DNA from: Candolleomyces eurysporus
Taxonomy: Eukaryota; Basidiomycota; Agaricomycetes; Agaricales; Psathyrellaceae
Direction of reading: 5' to 3'
Length of the DNA: 64,000 nt
Assembly (NCBI GenBank): GCA_027579435.1
Contig: JANBPK010001196.1
Coordinates: 62,001 to 126,000, forward strand
The translations under genes and the position numbers were made by a program. Shown piece by piece: positions 37,880 through 50,618 of the stretch; within the stretch, counting starts at the first letter, position 1, and the number at the start of each line of letters is the position of its first letter. The notes beneath the pieces were generated by a model. That model searched no databases. It worked only from the letters and a program-made list of their open reading frames with translations, and was not told the DNA's origin.

Positions 37880-40568
37880 TCAATCCTGATCGGCATCGGT
37901 AGCGTTAGTGACCGTCTGACTGAGTTGCGATCGACCTTTAGCACGCTTTCGCTTGGGTTTGGTGGGGGATTCTTCCTCTGCCGTCTCTTGAGTGCGGCGC
38001 TTGGAGCCGCGGCGGGTTGATGCTGATTTGAGTGCTAGAACTGATTGCCAGCCTGGGAGAGTGAGAGTACGAAGTCTCCTAGCACGAGGGGGCAGCTTCT
38101 GGGGCTGACTTTCCACTTTCTCTAGGGCTGCATCAATCAAGGAAAGAATGTGGGCATAATTCTTCTTGCCGTGTTCCAAGATTGAGGCAAATCGGTTGGG
38201 AATGGTGCCATCAGGTAAGGGGTCCATCTTTTCATCTAGGCGCTTCTCTCGTTGGCGAGCAAGTTCACTCATCTTTGCCTTGAGATGAATAAATAAGTCC
38301 AGACATGTGGGGTGCCAGCTTTCGTGCAAAGAGGCCTTGACACTGGCTTCTGAAGATTCTTCATGGAGGAACCGGAATTTCGCATCATAGGAATTCTTGG
38401 GATTTGCGCGCCAGTCTTTGTCGATGTCGTCCGTGATTGCATTTTTCGGCGCGTCATCCCCATCGGCGGTGAACTTGAAGATCAGATAGCAAAATATCCA
38501 GAAAAATGCTTCGAGTTCGTCTAAGTAGTCGTGTGCCGGAGCTTCCTTCTTTTGGAACATCCTGAGCATGACGAGAGAATAGAAGATAGGGGTTCCCTAG
38601 TGTCAAAGCAATGAGAATGGCTCAAGTACGTCAGACTTGAAAAAACGTACGGTTCTGAAATCTTTGCATATCTCGGAAATTCTGCGGTCCGAAATCGATA
38701 CCCCCATGTCAAAATCAATAAGGATGCCTCGATAGCCAACTTTATCAGGGTCTGGGCCAAGAAGGATGTTGGTGTTGGAGAGGTCTCGATGAAGGAGATC
38801 TTTATCGAGTAACTTCTCATGCGCTATTGGAATGTAAGCCTGTGTGTCAAGAAAGCTAAATCAGGAAAGATGCTCACCAGCAACTGCATCGCGAAGTGCA
38901 GAGAGCATCTCTTTGGCCGATACAAAGGTGTCGATTGGTGTTCCATAGTACTCCATCACAATGCGAATGGATTTACGATTGTGGAAGGCACCCTCCAACA
39001 CAAATTCGATCCCACCTCGGAAGTCTTTGGTTTCGTCTCGCCCTAATTCATAAGACACCATTTGACAGACACCCGGCAAATCCCTGATCTTCTGAAGCAG
39101 CTCATACTCTGGTGTTCGACCTTCTGACATCCAGTAGTCCTTGACCAGATACCGTTTCCCACAGCTGAGATCCTTGACAGGCCAGCATACTGTTCCTCGC
39201 CCGCGAATATTAGAGCGAAAGAAGGGAACTTCGGTTAAGACCAAGTCATACTCCACTGTCTTGACAGCCTGGTCGTCAGGGACTGGGACTTGAGTTTTCA
39301 CTACCCCACTGGTCCTCACCCCGTCGGCCCGAACGGTCCATTGCACACTGGTATCGAAGCCAAGCACTTGTTCGTTGATGGAGCAGAGGCCGAGGACAAG
39401 GCGGACAAAGGTGGTAGCCCCAGCATGTGTGTGGATATCGAAAGACTCGGTGAATTGAGCGCCGCTCCGGTCAAAGTGGAAAAGACGTGCTCGCTTCTCA
39501 GTGACGATCAGACAACGAACAAACATTCGGTTTGGTTGCTGAATGAAGATCTGCCTAAAGAGCGGGAAATGTTAATATTTATTGCACCGGAACGGCACGG
39601 GGTCAGCGAAAGGCTGCGTACCTTGCATAGGTCGCCATCTGGAGCAGGTGATTATGATTTAAGTCCTTGTCGGGTTTCCCATCAAAGGGTGCTGCCATGT
39701 TCGAATAACTGGCTCCGCCGCCAGGGGACTCCAGGAAAGAGGGTCCGGACGCCTTGATACTGATGTCAGGAGAAGATTGGTGGTTGGTTTGAACGACAGA
39801 TCCGTGGTGGAGTCGCCTGTTGTGAGTGTTGACAGCTTCACGATTGGTAAACCCAAAGTACTTGAAGATAGAGTTGAGTATATCACAGTAAGGCTTATAG
39901 AGGTCCCGTTCGGATTGTAATGGCTGAGGTAATTTCCATCTACCGTGTCGGTATCTTCCCGATGTGCGCAAAAACCGGTCAATCTCTCTGGCAGGCACTA
40001 GATCGTGGTAGAGAGAGTGCGCCCAAGCAGCTTGAACCTTGACTCCAGCCCCCAGCTCTTTTTCAAGAAGGCCTTTAACCTCCTTCTGTTTTGAATTAGT
40101 TTCGGGGCCCGCATGTGAGGTGTAATTCAAGGGAGTAGAGGAGTCTATGCCACTTGAAACGGTCTCAACACGTTGCATTGAAGTACTTTCCGAAACGGCA
40201 GGTGCAGCAGGGAAAGCAACCTTTTCGGGAGAATCACAATTTACTTCATCGCTATCAAGGGCACTTGAGAACTGGGTGAAAAAAGATTCAGTATTCTGTA
40301 GAGCTTGTCCAGTGCAATTTGGTGGTGTCGACAAGGGGACAGACACACAGGCATTGGGGTCAGTAGAACCAGGAAATTCAGGCTCGATGTTTGACAAAAG
40401 AACTGCTTCAACCTCAGCAGTGTCCTCATCACTATCAATGGCGCAGTTGAGAACCGCATAGCGTAAGTCAGGATTGTGTGTGGATGAGGGGCATGAGTCA
40501 TCCAGGTTTGGTGTTGGACTGGTGGACAGCCGGTGACCACCAGCAACAGGAGGAGGCCCAGGAGACAT
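37880..40568 (-). CDS. FunK1 fungal-type protein kinase, class A copy 2 (837 aa, intact)
   Basis: Exons on the minus strand: 39622-40568, 38878-39554, 38652-38823, 37880-38597, giving 838 codons without lesion. A long acidic Ser/Pro-rich N-terminus precedes AWAHSLYHDLVP. The core has RYLVKDYW, HRDLSNTN at about 553-560 and IDFD. Exon 4 starts GTPIFYS and contains AHDYLDELEAFFWIF. The C-terminus is strongly basic (PTKPKRKRAKGR), a likely nuclear signal. It is transcribed divergently from class B copy 2, with 677 bp between the ATGs. The activation-loop start is DFD where most kinases have DFG. The retained Lys, HRD Asp and Asn favour activity. Function within the fungus is unknown. Confidence 0.9.
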
Positions 40569-40612
40569 GGGAGAGAAGAGAGCTGAATTTTGAACTCAAA
40601 GGCGCAAGAAGC

Positions 40613-40620
40613 TACTTATA
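40613..40620 (-). promoter_or_regulatory. TATA box candidate for FunK1 A2
   Basis: TATAAGTA on the minus strand, 45-52 nt upstream of the ATG at 40568. Confidence 0.45.
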
Positions 40621-41060
40621 CTCTGGCCAGATATTGCCACGAGGCCTCTTTGTGAACACAAAGGAAGATGAAGTGGACATTTCACCAAATTAGTACGATT
40701 TTGGTCTGTCCGAATTTGGACGACAATCCTAAGCGACATGCAGGTCGTCAGGGTTTTTTCTACTCTCTTTTTTAAGGAAACAAAGCCGTATCAACCTTGG
40801 CAGCCTGAACCTCTCAAGCCTCCCGATTGACCCCTTCACATTGACTGCTTCAAATAGCCAGCAACCGGGCTTGCGCGCTCAGCGAGTATTCATTCTCGAT
40901 TTTCCTCCATTTTTTCTTTCTCAGACTTCATTCAATAGTACTGCCCTCACGCGCCGAGTAGAGTACGCGTATTCAGTGAACCCTAAGGACCAGCGATACC
41001 GGCAACTCAAGGATTGACGCCCAAATCGGGAAGACCCCTGCCAAAGAGGCCGGGGTGAGA

Positions 41061-41140
41061 AACACGATCACGTGTGCGTGTCGTTGATGGTTCCGAGTCC
41101 GGCATTGATTGGTCGACAATCTTGCCTCTCAACCACCACA
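41061..41140 (+). promoter_or_regulatory. Class B FunK1 promoter module, copy 2
   Basis: AACACGATCACGTGTGCG at 41061-41078 contains a palindromic CACGTG E-box. CTTGCCTCTCAACCACCACA lies at 41121-41140, about 105 bp before the ATG at 41246. Compare 8873-8950 and 55311-55378. Confidence 0.55.
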
Positions 41141-41245
41141 TCTCTCTCTTCCCTTTGATTCGAATACTACTTCTACTTCTTCTCCAGCCTCCCTGTACCA
41201 ACTCCATTTTAAAATACGTATACGCCAAAACTTCAACGGGGTAGG

Positions 41246-43685
41246 ATGTCAACGTTTTCAAGCAGCGAAGGCTCCACGTTTTCAACGGCGACTCAAGACA
41301 CTATGGAGGAGCGAGTAAACTTCTTTCGCGATCTCAGGGTGCAAGAACTCGGGGAGAAGACCCAAATGACGAACGAAGCTTGGGTCCGCTCTCTTTATCT
41401 CAATCTATTCGAGACGAGCGACATCGAAAAGTATATGGAGAGTTCGAGCGAGTACAGAGATGGGCGGTGGGTCAGGATGCCCGAGTGTGCCACGCTCGAG
41501 TCGGATCTATGCGAGCCCCTTTGCACTATAATCAACTCCGTTGTTGAGCACTTGGGCGCCTCTGGGACGAAGGACGCGCGGGAGGCTGTAGCTACCAAGA
41601 CAACCGCATTCAAATGCCCTACAATCGGCTCCTCCAAACCGGCCTCCTCTCCAAACATTGTTGTCAGGGCATCCGGCCCATCCTTTCTCCTTCCAAAGGA
41701 CTCGCCTCTAGGATTCTCCAATTCTTCCATGTGCATGAGTACGAAGCTGGAAGCAGAGTTGATGGATGATTTGGACCAACTCGCTGAGATGACCTTCTTC
41801 GCAAAGTGAGGGAGATCTTTCTATTCTCAACGCACCAGGACTAAAACTGACGTGTACCTTCACAGACAGATGTTCATCAAGCAACCGAATCGCTTTTTTG
41901 TCCGTTCGTTGATCGTCACCGAGAACCACGCACGGCTATTCCATTTCGATCGTAGCGGCGCCCAGTACACCCCCTTCTTCAATATCCACAAAGAAGCTGC
42001 AACCTTCATCCGACTTATTCTCGGTCTCTGCTCTCTGGATGAACACGTTCTTGGCCTAGATAATACTGTTCAGTGGACCATAGGCGCGGATGGTCGGAGG
42101 AGTGGCGGTACCTTGAAAACCATCGGTCCCGACAAAGCAGTTGTCACCTTTGAATTGCTGACCGAAGAAGAACCGTTCACTCGTAGCAGTGTGCGCGGCC
42201 GTGGAACAACGTGCTGGCCTGTTAGGAACGCGCAGGGCGACAGGTTCATTGTCAAGGACCATTGGGTATCGGGTAGCCGGACACCCGAGTTTGAGCTCCT
42301 GAAGGAGGTCGTGGGCCTCAAGGGCGTTTGCCAGATGGTGTCCTATGAGGACAACCGCGCTCAAACAAAGGACTTTCGAGGTGATACCGGTGCCTTCCAG
42401 GACGGCGCCTTCCACAACCGTACGGCCATCCGGATTGTTATGAAGGCCTACGGCCCTCCTATCGAACGCTTCTCCACTGTAGAGCAGTTTCTCGCGGCAC
42501 TGCGTGATGCGATCGCTGGTGAGTAAGCAATTTTTGGCTTGTCCTACCTTGACTAACTCGGAGATGCAGGCCACAGAGCGTTATTGGCTAAGAATATTCT
42601 ACACCGTGACGTTTCCCCAAACAACATTCTCGTGGGTCCTCCCGAAGCCCACGAAGGCGAGCGAGGTGTTGTGATCGACCTTGATATCGCTTTGAGACTC
42701 GGATCCAACACCCCATCCGCGGATAATCGTGCCGATTTCAAAATAGTGAGCGTCGCTGTGCCTTGATCCTGACTGGCATACTTACCCGTTTCTGCACAGG
42801 GCACTCGCATGTTCCAGTCCGTTATGGTATTGATGACCTACCGTTTACAGCAACAAGAGATTTCGGCTCACGACTACCTCGATGACCTAGAGGGATTTTT
42901 CTGGGTGTTTTCATACATTATCATCGTCTACAAATCCAACGGCGAGCGAGCTTCGAAGAGTGACTTGCGACACGACTTATCTTCATGGCAACAAGAGGGC
43001 TCCCGTGCATTCAATTCCAAGTACACCTTCCTCCATTCAACCAGTAAAACCCGGGAGGTCGTGCAGGCCGCGGGTGAAGGATGGGACCACACATGCTTGG
43101 ACTTATTCGCTCAGTTCAAGGACTACATGAGCGGGCTAGCGAAAAGAAAAGAAAGGCTTGTCGCCCATGCACCGAGAGAATCCGACCCTGTTGCCATTCC
43201 GAACCTATTCTCGCCGTTGCTAGAAGAGCTGGACGAACACTACAATCACATTCTTGCGCTTTTCGACGATGCGTTGGAAAAAGTGAAGGGATCGCCCCAG
43301 TTGGTGAACGATAGAGTAAAAAATTTGTCCTCCACACCCAAACCTTCCCTGTCTACCCCCATCGCCCTTCCTTCGAAGGCTGTGCTTGCCGCAGACCAAT
43401 ATCATCCCCTCGCTCCTTCGCAAGTCACCCCGCTTTCGTCTTCCAGTGACCCCTCAGCACTTACCCTTCCTTCAACACCCTCCGAGACTTACTCTCTGGC
43501 GCAACCTTCCACCCCATCTCGAAGCCCGAAGCGTCGTTTTGACGATGCTGAGCTGGACGACTCTGACCCCCCNGACGGAGAAGAAGCGCTCTTGTCCACC
43601 AAGTCGACGACCACTCAGTGCTGTTGTGGATCCTACTTTGCAAGTTATCAATTCAGTGTACGAGTATTGTATTAAATGGCTTTGA
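41246..43685 (+). CDS. FunK1 fungal-type protein kinase, class B copy 2 (757 aa, N-induced frame break)
   Basis: Exons 41246-41805, 41866-42518, 42570-42745 and 42800-43685. Dropping the N at 43573 gives 758 codons and restores the conserved class B tail (KKRSCPPSRRPLSAVV, then YEYC). Core motifs: FIVKDHW, HRDVSPNN at about 416-423, IDLDIA, and AHDYLDDLEGFFWVF. The Ser/Pro/Thr linker before the tail is probably disordered. The tandem pseudogene at 44328-46273 is its closest relative in the window. The same intron phases (2, 1, 0) occur in every FunK1 gene here. Confidence 0.9.
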
Positions 43686-43899
43686 TTGGACTCTTCGTTT
43701 CTCTCAGTTATCACAATTTATTTATGTCACCTGGTATCACTGTCTTCCGCTATGTAGAACTTCTCGCAATATACCTTTGTATTTGAAACATTAGGCTGCT
43801 AGGGTACCGTACCCCTCGTTCCTCTCCATGATCTCAAAACTCCTCCTGCAGCATACGTGCCCTGGAGTGTTGGCTTCTCTGCATTAAAAACTCGGCCGC

Positions 43900-44095
43900 C
43901 CAAGAGAGTGTATTGGGTCGAGAGGGTAGCCAATACGTCATCATCCTGATTAATCGAATGTACAGTACATTATGCGGTAGTATATGATGTGGGGCAGAAC
44001 CATCATCGAATATCAGAGCTTCTGGTCGTTCGGACGCTCGAGTCGTCGCTCTCTGAGACGGGGATTAGTGAAGGCCTTCAAGAGATCCATTATAC
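43900..44095. repeat. Dispersed flank repeat, copy 2 (relic of a CCCH-gene 3' end)
   Basis: On the minus strand about 44,030-44,095 matches the last codons and 3' flank of the gene at 46572-48238 (ATGGATC-CTTGA near its start, CGTCTCAGAGAGCGA against CTGTCTTAGAGAGCGA). The whole block parallels 46,475-46,680 and lies at the same place relative to the upstream FunK1 B gene. Confidence 0.55.
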
Positions 44096-44327
44096 TCACC
44101 TTTGCTAATAATTCGGCACAAACGCTTCAATATACGTCCCGCCCTATCCTGCTACACTTGGAAGAGAATATAGAGCTTCAGTAATACCAAAATCTCGCAG
44201 AGGCATGCCTCTAGCGGCTGTCGTTGTCTTCGTCTTGATTTCTGGATGTTCGGATTGGTGTCCCCACTTATTTAGAAGATGAAGATAAATGCTAGGCCAA
44301 TTCTTCGGCTTGTATCACGGCCAGGTT

Positions 44328-46273
44328 GGACGCAGAACTGACCAGTGGTTTGGATCGACTCGGTGAGATGGCCTTCTATACGAAGTGAGTGATACCTCCA
44401 TATTCTCGACACGACCACAACTTAATTCTGCATATATATGTATCCACAGGCAAATGTTTATTGAGCAACCAAATCGTTTCTTTGTTCGTTCGCTATTTGT
44501 CACCGAGCAGCATGCACGGCCATTTCATTTCGACCGCAGTGGCGGGCAGTAGTCCCCTTTTCAACCTCCACAAGGACGCTCATACCTTCATCCACCTAAT
44601 TCTTGGTCTATGCGCTGCGGAAGAACGTACTCTAGGGTTGGACGATACCGTTCAATGAACTAAAAGGCCTGATGGCAGGATGACCGGTGGTACCTTGAAA
44701 ACCATCGGTTCCGACAACACTGTTGTAGCGTATGAATTGGTGACGGAAGAGGAACCGTTCACTCGCAACAGTGTCCGCGGTGGTGGAATGACGTGTTGGC
44801 CTGTTAGGAACTCACGAGGCGATAGACTCATCGTCAAGGACTATTGGATTTCGGGGAGCCGAATTCCTGAGTTTGAGCTCTTGGAGGAGGCAATCGGCCT
44901 CACGGGTGTTTGCTAGATGGTGTCCTACGAGAATAATTGCGCTCAAACAAAGGACTTTCGGGGAGATACCAGCGCTTTCACTGTCAGTGCATTCCATAAT
45001 CGCACGGCCATCCGCATCGTTATGAAGGCCTATGGCCCATCTCTCGAGAGCTTCTCCAGCGCGGAGCAGTTCCTCGCAGCACTTCGTGATGCGATTTCAG
45101 GCGAGTGAAATCACATCTCTGGCGTGTATTTTACTAATACTGACTTGGAAATTCAGTTCACAGAGCTTTACTGGCGAAGGACATCATTCATCGTGACGTT
45201 TCCCCAAACAATATCCTCTTAGGTGCCTGCAACGCCGACGAAGGCGAACATGGCATTTTAATCGATCTCGACATTGCTTTGAGCCTCACCTCGCCTTCCG
45301 ATAATCGTGCGGATTTCAACATCGTGAGTAGAGCCTGGTTTTGACTATCAACATGCTGACAGGTTTCTAGACAGGGCACTCGCCTCTTCCAGTCCGTGGT
45401 GCTGATGACTTATCGTTTGAACAAAGAGGAGATTTCGCCGCACGACTATCTCGATGACCTAGAAACGTTTTTCTGGGTGTTCTCCGACACTATCATTGTC
45501 TACAAATCGAACGGCAAGCGGGCCCCCAAAGGCCCTTTACGAAAAGCCGTCATTTTGTGGCACGAAGACGCCTCTATTGCGTACTCGTGCAAATACGACT
45601 TCCTCCATTCGGGCACCACGACCTGGGAAGTCGAACATACCATCGACGAAGGCTGGCCCTTCGCATGTCTCGATTTGTTTGTTCAGTTCAAGAATTACAT
45701 GGCCGAACTCGCGAAAATGAAAGAGAGTTCGTCTATTCGCCAAGAGACCCTGATCCTAGCGCCGTTCCCAACCTGTTTTCCTCGGTGCTGGAAACCGTTG
45801 ACAAACACTACGAGCACATTGACGATGCGTTGAAGAAGGTCAAGGGATCAGAATCGGCCAAGTCGGATGAAGGTTCAACGACTTTGCCTACAGTGTCCCA
45901 AGTTTCCACCCCGACCTCTATCACCTCTCCTGTGGGCGCTGTGCTCCCTGTAAACCAAGTCTCTCTTCTCACTCTTCCTCAAATCACTTGCGTTCCATCT
46001 TCCAGTGACCTGTCGATATCTACCCTTCCCTCGACGCCCTCCCAGTCCTCGTCGCTCGCACAGCCTGCTTCATTTCGAAGCCTGAAGCGTCGTTTTGACG
46101 AGGCTGAGCTAGACGAGCCAGACTCTCAGACGGACAAGAAGCGCTCTTGTCCACCGAATCGACGACCGCTTAGGGTTGTGTGGGATCCTACTTTGCAAGT
46201 TTTGAATTCAGTATACAAGTGTATTGTATCAAATGGTTTTGATTGGACATTTCGTTTCTCTCAGTTATCATAA
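44328..46273 (+). pseudogene. FunK1 class B pseudogene (tandem copy of B2, 5' truncated)
   Basis: Similarity begins only at the end of exon 1 (GLDRLGEMAFYTK), so most of the N-terminal exon is missing. Lesions: a stop and frameshift near 44550, TGA at 44656-44658 in place of the Trp of VQW, TAG at 44914-44916 in place of a Gln, and a frameshift near 45725. The remaining sequence still shows HRDVSPNN, IDLDIA, HDYLDDLETFFWVF and the class B tail (RSCPPNRRPLR). Unlike the breaks in other genes, these are base substitutions as well as indels, so decay is genuine. Confidence 0.88.
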
Positions 46274-46474
46274 ATTTGTACAATATGGTATCACTGCCTT
46301 CCACTATGTAGAGGTTCTCGCAATACGCCTACTCTTTCTAGATGAAACGATATGATGTGAAGGTACCACTTGTTCCTCTCCATAACCTCGAGTCTGTTTC
46401 AACAGCATACGAGTCCTCAAGTTTTTCGACCTTTCTAGATCAAGAAGTCGGCCGCTCAGGAGAACGTATGAGTC

Positions 46475-46640
46475 GAGAGTGTAGTCGGTACGTCAATATC
46501 TGGATTAATCGAAATTATGTACAATACATTAACCGGTTGTCTACGATGTGGGGTAGAGCAATCATCGAATATTAGAGCTTACGCTCGTTTGCACGCCCTT
46601 CCGAGTCATCGCTCTCTAAGACAGGGATCAGTGAAGAGTA
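46475..46640. repeat. Dispersed flank repeat, copy 3 (overlaps the 3' end of the CCCH gene)
   Basis: Probable source copy of the repeats at 37215-37395 and 43900-44095. It spans the spacer after the FunK1 pseudogene and the last exon of the minus-strand CCCH gene. Confidence 0.5.
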
Positions 46641-48238
46641 CTCAAGGGGATCCATTATACTGACCTTCGTGTATGGTGTCCGAACTATCTGAAGGAGCCT
46701 TGTTGCTGCTGTCAGAATCGGTGGTAGAGCTTTCAGCCGAAGCCACGGCAGCGTCAGAATCTTGAATTTCGCTCGTCGTCGACCCAAATTCATGGCTATG
46801 GTCGCTCGGTGCGAGTGCAAGTGTGTCAGCTTTACATCGACAACGAACCTGTGAGCCTTAATCGCGTCTCGACCGAAGATGTAAAGAGCTTACCAGCACA
46901 GAACCAACATTTACGCTTCAAAAAGCGACATTGGTCGTTGAATGGGCATTGATGGCCCCATATACAAGCTTGAACGTCGGGACAAGGGCGGCCTACAAGT
47001 CAAGGTGAACACAAATAAGTCAAACTCAATGAACCTCTTCGAGAACGAAGCGAAGCTGGCTGACCTTGAACTAGAGTCAAGCATGGTTCCATTTTAGCGT
47101 CCCTCGCAAGCTCTCCTAACTGACGTGCGTTCAAGGGGTAGTCATGGGTATATGGGCAGTCCTCTCCACCCTCACAGCCGAAGTCGGAGAGATAATACAA
47201 AGGGCATGGGAAGTGGGCAAGGGTCTCGGTGGCTGAAAACACGCAACGTAAGCCGGCAGTGAAGACTCTCAGAGAGGAAATCTGCCTACCATAGTCCATA
47301 GACGCTTCAACAGCCTGGCGTCGACCTTTCGACTTATTGTTCCTTCTGGGTGAGTGGTAATCGGCGTCGTCGTCATGTGAAGTCCAGGACAACATGCTCT
47401 GGGAATACAGCTTGAGTCCGCTAGGGGATGTCTTCATGAAAAGATCGGATGAATCGTCGATGACAGGCAAGCCAAGGTCCGTGAACCCTGGGGCGAGTTG
47501 TTCGTGGGCCTGGAGGAGGATCAGCTTGTCTCGAAAGCCTTTCTCGATCCAGTATTCGAGAAAAGTGAGGTAGTTCTCGTTATGGCAGCCTGGGGGGTCG
47601 GTTAATTAGGGTCAATGCGGTGTGGGGCAAACGGCAGTGGTGCTATGATACCTGCAAATACGACGTATTTGGTCTCGGGCATACAAAGTTCGTCGCAGAC
47701 GAACCCTAAGATTTCTCAGAGTGCGAAACACGAATAGCGGAGGATATAACTTACATTGGAACTGGCAATACGTAGCCTCGGGATTTGAGATATAAGTGTC
47801 GACCATCTGAACACGATGAGTCGATGAATTGAACCCAGCGATGAAACGATCCAATCTGCGTCTCATCTGTTCTTTGTCGACATTCCACTCATTCGCTAAG
47901 GCTTCCGCGACTTTCGGTCTGTCGATGCGTGCATGAATCCAGTATTGGGTGAGGCCTTTGAGCTTTTCATCGACGAACTTTTCAACGACGGACTTCAGCT
48001 CGCCTGCGGCTATAAGACCTCCATATTCGGCATCCTTTTCGTCCAGCACGTATTCACGGCTGAATATGGTCCCGTTTCCATCTACCACGATGATAACTCG
48101 CTCTGGCTAAGACGTATGTCAGAACAAAGGTTTGAGGCGATATGAAGCATAGAGTGAGGCTACTTCGATTGGCTTTTGCTGTACCCGCGGTGAGACGAAG
48201 GCCTCAATCTGGACTGAGAGAGTTGAGGCAAACATCAT
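46572..48238 (-). CDS. PIN/NYN-like domain protein with CCCH zinc fingers, copy 1 (about 420-427 aa)
   Basis: Exons on the minus strand: 48164-48238, 47755-48106, 47652-47705, 47290-47589, 47065-47232, 46894-46992, then 46665-46856 plus 46572-46615 (an alternative reads through to a stop at 46642). Both versions stay in frame. The N-terminal domain has VIIVVDGNG, where the other two copies have VLIDGDG, then a 54-nt exon ending KYVVFAG and CHNENY. This acidic pattern resembles PIN/NYN-type nuclease folds of fungal CCCH proteins. Fingers: C-x9-C-x5-C-x3-H (CPLYY...CPYTH) and C-x8-C-x5-C-x3-H (ending CIWGH), then a Cys-rich CRFLKRKCWFC. RNA binding is expected from CCCH fingers; nuclease activity is inference. 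The 25-codon first exon is tentative. Confidence 0.7.
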
Positions 48239-49300
48239 ATGCATATGTATATCACGCCAACTCACAGTCGTCATCTGCCGGAGGATAAGATTCTAGGGTC
48301 TCTGAGGTTAAAAGGTGAGACGTCTGTACTGTATCATCTCGGTACCGAAAGCTGCATCGTACCATTCTCTGATTGCAACTGATCCTTTGTCACTGAAGGC
48401 GCACTCGCACTGCAAGCTGAAAGAGGGCGGTGAGAGAAGCGAAGCCGGCTGCGGACCCTCTTGTACAATCTTGCTGGATCCAGTGAAAGAGGCATAATTC
48501 GAGATGGTGAAATGAGGAAAGGAAAGTGTCGTTGGTCGAACACGGGTTATATACCGGTAAGGCACGATCCCAAATACAAGGGCCGGCGATCAGAACCCAG
48601 TGGCTAAAGACAGAACAATAATCGCCGCGGCGTGCCTATCGTTGGACCAGTCAAAGCCCTCCCAAAGACGAGGAATAGAAGCCGAAAGAATAGGGAGTTC
48701 GGCAGTTGGTAGCCTGAGGTTGAACCACTATCCTCAATGGATTGGACCTGCCGTCTGAATTTCTGTGCCTGACAACTGGTCCTGGCTGGGGCTGGACAGA
48801 CCCATCCGAGACATTGTTCTGCTATCGCCGTTGTTCTCTGAACTTCCCCATTTGCAAGAAGGTGACAAGCTCAATCCGATATTCGGTTGGTCGAGGATGT
48901 ACCCAGTTGATTAGAGAGTGACAGGAACAGGTCCAATAGCACAGACGCTCCGAAGAAACTGAGGGAACTTGAATGGAAGCGTGCAAGTGGCGGTGTGAAC
49001 GTAGATTTGGTCATTGCGTCTGGACCGAACATCGCGTCCAGTTCCCATCAAAAACTTGAACTTATATTCAAGGGGGTTGGCGAACAAAATTATCCTACCA
49101 TCCAACGAGCAAGATATCGACAAGATAAGAGATCAAGCACTGATTGCTCGGATATGGGTAATCATAAATCAGTAACATACAAATCCCTGCCGCGCAGCGT
49201 TCAATGGAATCCTGGGCCTGCAGCTTCCGTCGTCGACGGTTTGGCTAGACGTGGGGTGATTGTCCTTTATTTCTTCTAGATACCAGTAACGGTGAAAGGA
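48239..49300. other. Intergenic region, no supported gene
   Basis: Between the first and second PIN/NYN-like genes, both on the minus strand. I looked for CCCH exons belonging to the second gene and found none. Confidence 0.55.
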
Positions 49301-50618
49301 TCAGCACGTCGAGACTCTAAAGGATGGCGTTCTGAAGACATTACCTTCCACAGCTCGGAGCCCATTCGACGGAATCGAGACCTCTGCGCAGAGTCTGAAA
49401 TGATGCTCGCCTGGCTGTCTACTAGAACTAGAACGGACTGAATTACGACTGGACGCCAACTCGATGCCACCGCTGTTGCGCATGTTGTTTATTGAGCCTT
49501 GCCGTCGATGACCGGCACCTACAGAAGATGCTGTTGGAGGCCGATGCCAGCTAGAAGCATAGGTTGAGATGGAGTAGGAATCGCTAGCAGGTGAGAGTGG
49601 TAATCGTTGTGGAATAAATAGTCCCTTCTTTCCCATTGTGGGAAGACGAAGTTTCTGGAATTCGGTGAGCATTCGTTCGTCATACCCCAAGAGCAGGGTC
49701 AATCTGCACTTGAAGCCTTCGTCAATGAGAGACTGTAGGGTGGCTGCGTATCCCTTGTCGTGGCAGCCTGCATTGCATATTAAGACGGAATCCAGATACT
49801 TGCAAGCGGTAACAAAAATTCACCTCCAAACACTATGTGTTTCGTCCGAGGAAGGCAAGTTTCCGATTTCAAGAGTCCTGTGAACGCAATTAGACGGAGA
49901 CCAAGGAGGGTGAAGAGAGAAAGGATCTATCTCACCGATTAGCTTCATATCAGCTGCCTGTTTATGACCCCCAGCGTCAATGATGTTGAAGTTCTGGTAC
50001 CTCCCATTGAATCCCCTAATGAAGCTATCGAACCTCTCTCTCATGGTATTTTGCTCCACGTTCCAGTTCGCACTCATAGTGTCCGCAAGCTTGCGTTTGT
50101 TAAGCCAGATGTAGACATGCTGTTCTGCCTCCCGAATTCCAAATTCTCTGGTCAGCAAGTTGCAGAGCTCATCCGCAGCCGCCACACCTCCCGTGCGTCC
50201 TGTATTAACTCGGTTGTACGGAAAGATGTAGCCGTCGCCATCAATTAGAACAACAACACGGTTAGCCTGTGCCTGAAGGTGAGGTTGTCAATAAGACACT
50301 CGTTGCATAGCGAGAAAAACTGACCTCGATGCGAGACGCAAGTTGGTCGTACTCCAACTTGAGACGCTTGAAATTTTCGGACCGACCGCGGATATCATCC
50401 TGGATCTCTTTGACCCAAGACTGATATTGCTCGTCATCGCTTTCGATTTGTGCCAGATCAGCTAAATGATCATTAGACAGCAGCAAGTGAATTTCCGTGG
50501 GGCACGCACTTTTCTGCTTTGCATAGATCCTTCGTTTTTCAGTGAATGTAGAATAGGAGGGCCCGCCCAGATCAACCCGAAGTTTGAATTGTAATCCCGG
50601 TGCAAGCGCCAGCGACAT
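49301..50618 (-). CDS. PIN/NYN-like domain protein lacking CCCH fingers, copy 2 (383 aa)
   Basis: Exons on the minus strand: 50325-50618, 49936-50272, 49824-49877, 49301-49767, giving 384 codons. An N-terminal charged helical region, probably coiled coil, precedes VVVLIDGDGYIF, HVYIWLN, HKQAADMKLIG and GGCHDKGY; these acidic positions fit a PIN/NYN-like fold. The C-terminal part is Ser/Arg-rich and ends without any CCCH finger, unlike the copies at 46572-48238 and 58874-60409. The stop at 49301 assumes no further intron after AVEG; a GTAATG there could be a donor, but no finger exon is visible downstream. Cellular role unknown. Confidence 0.7.

Larger units (their letters stand above)
40569..41245. 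other. Divergent intergenic region between FunK1 A2 and B2
   Basis: No gene. Holds the TATA candidate of A2 and the class B promoter module of B2. Confidence 0.65.
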
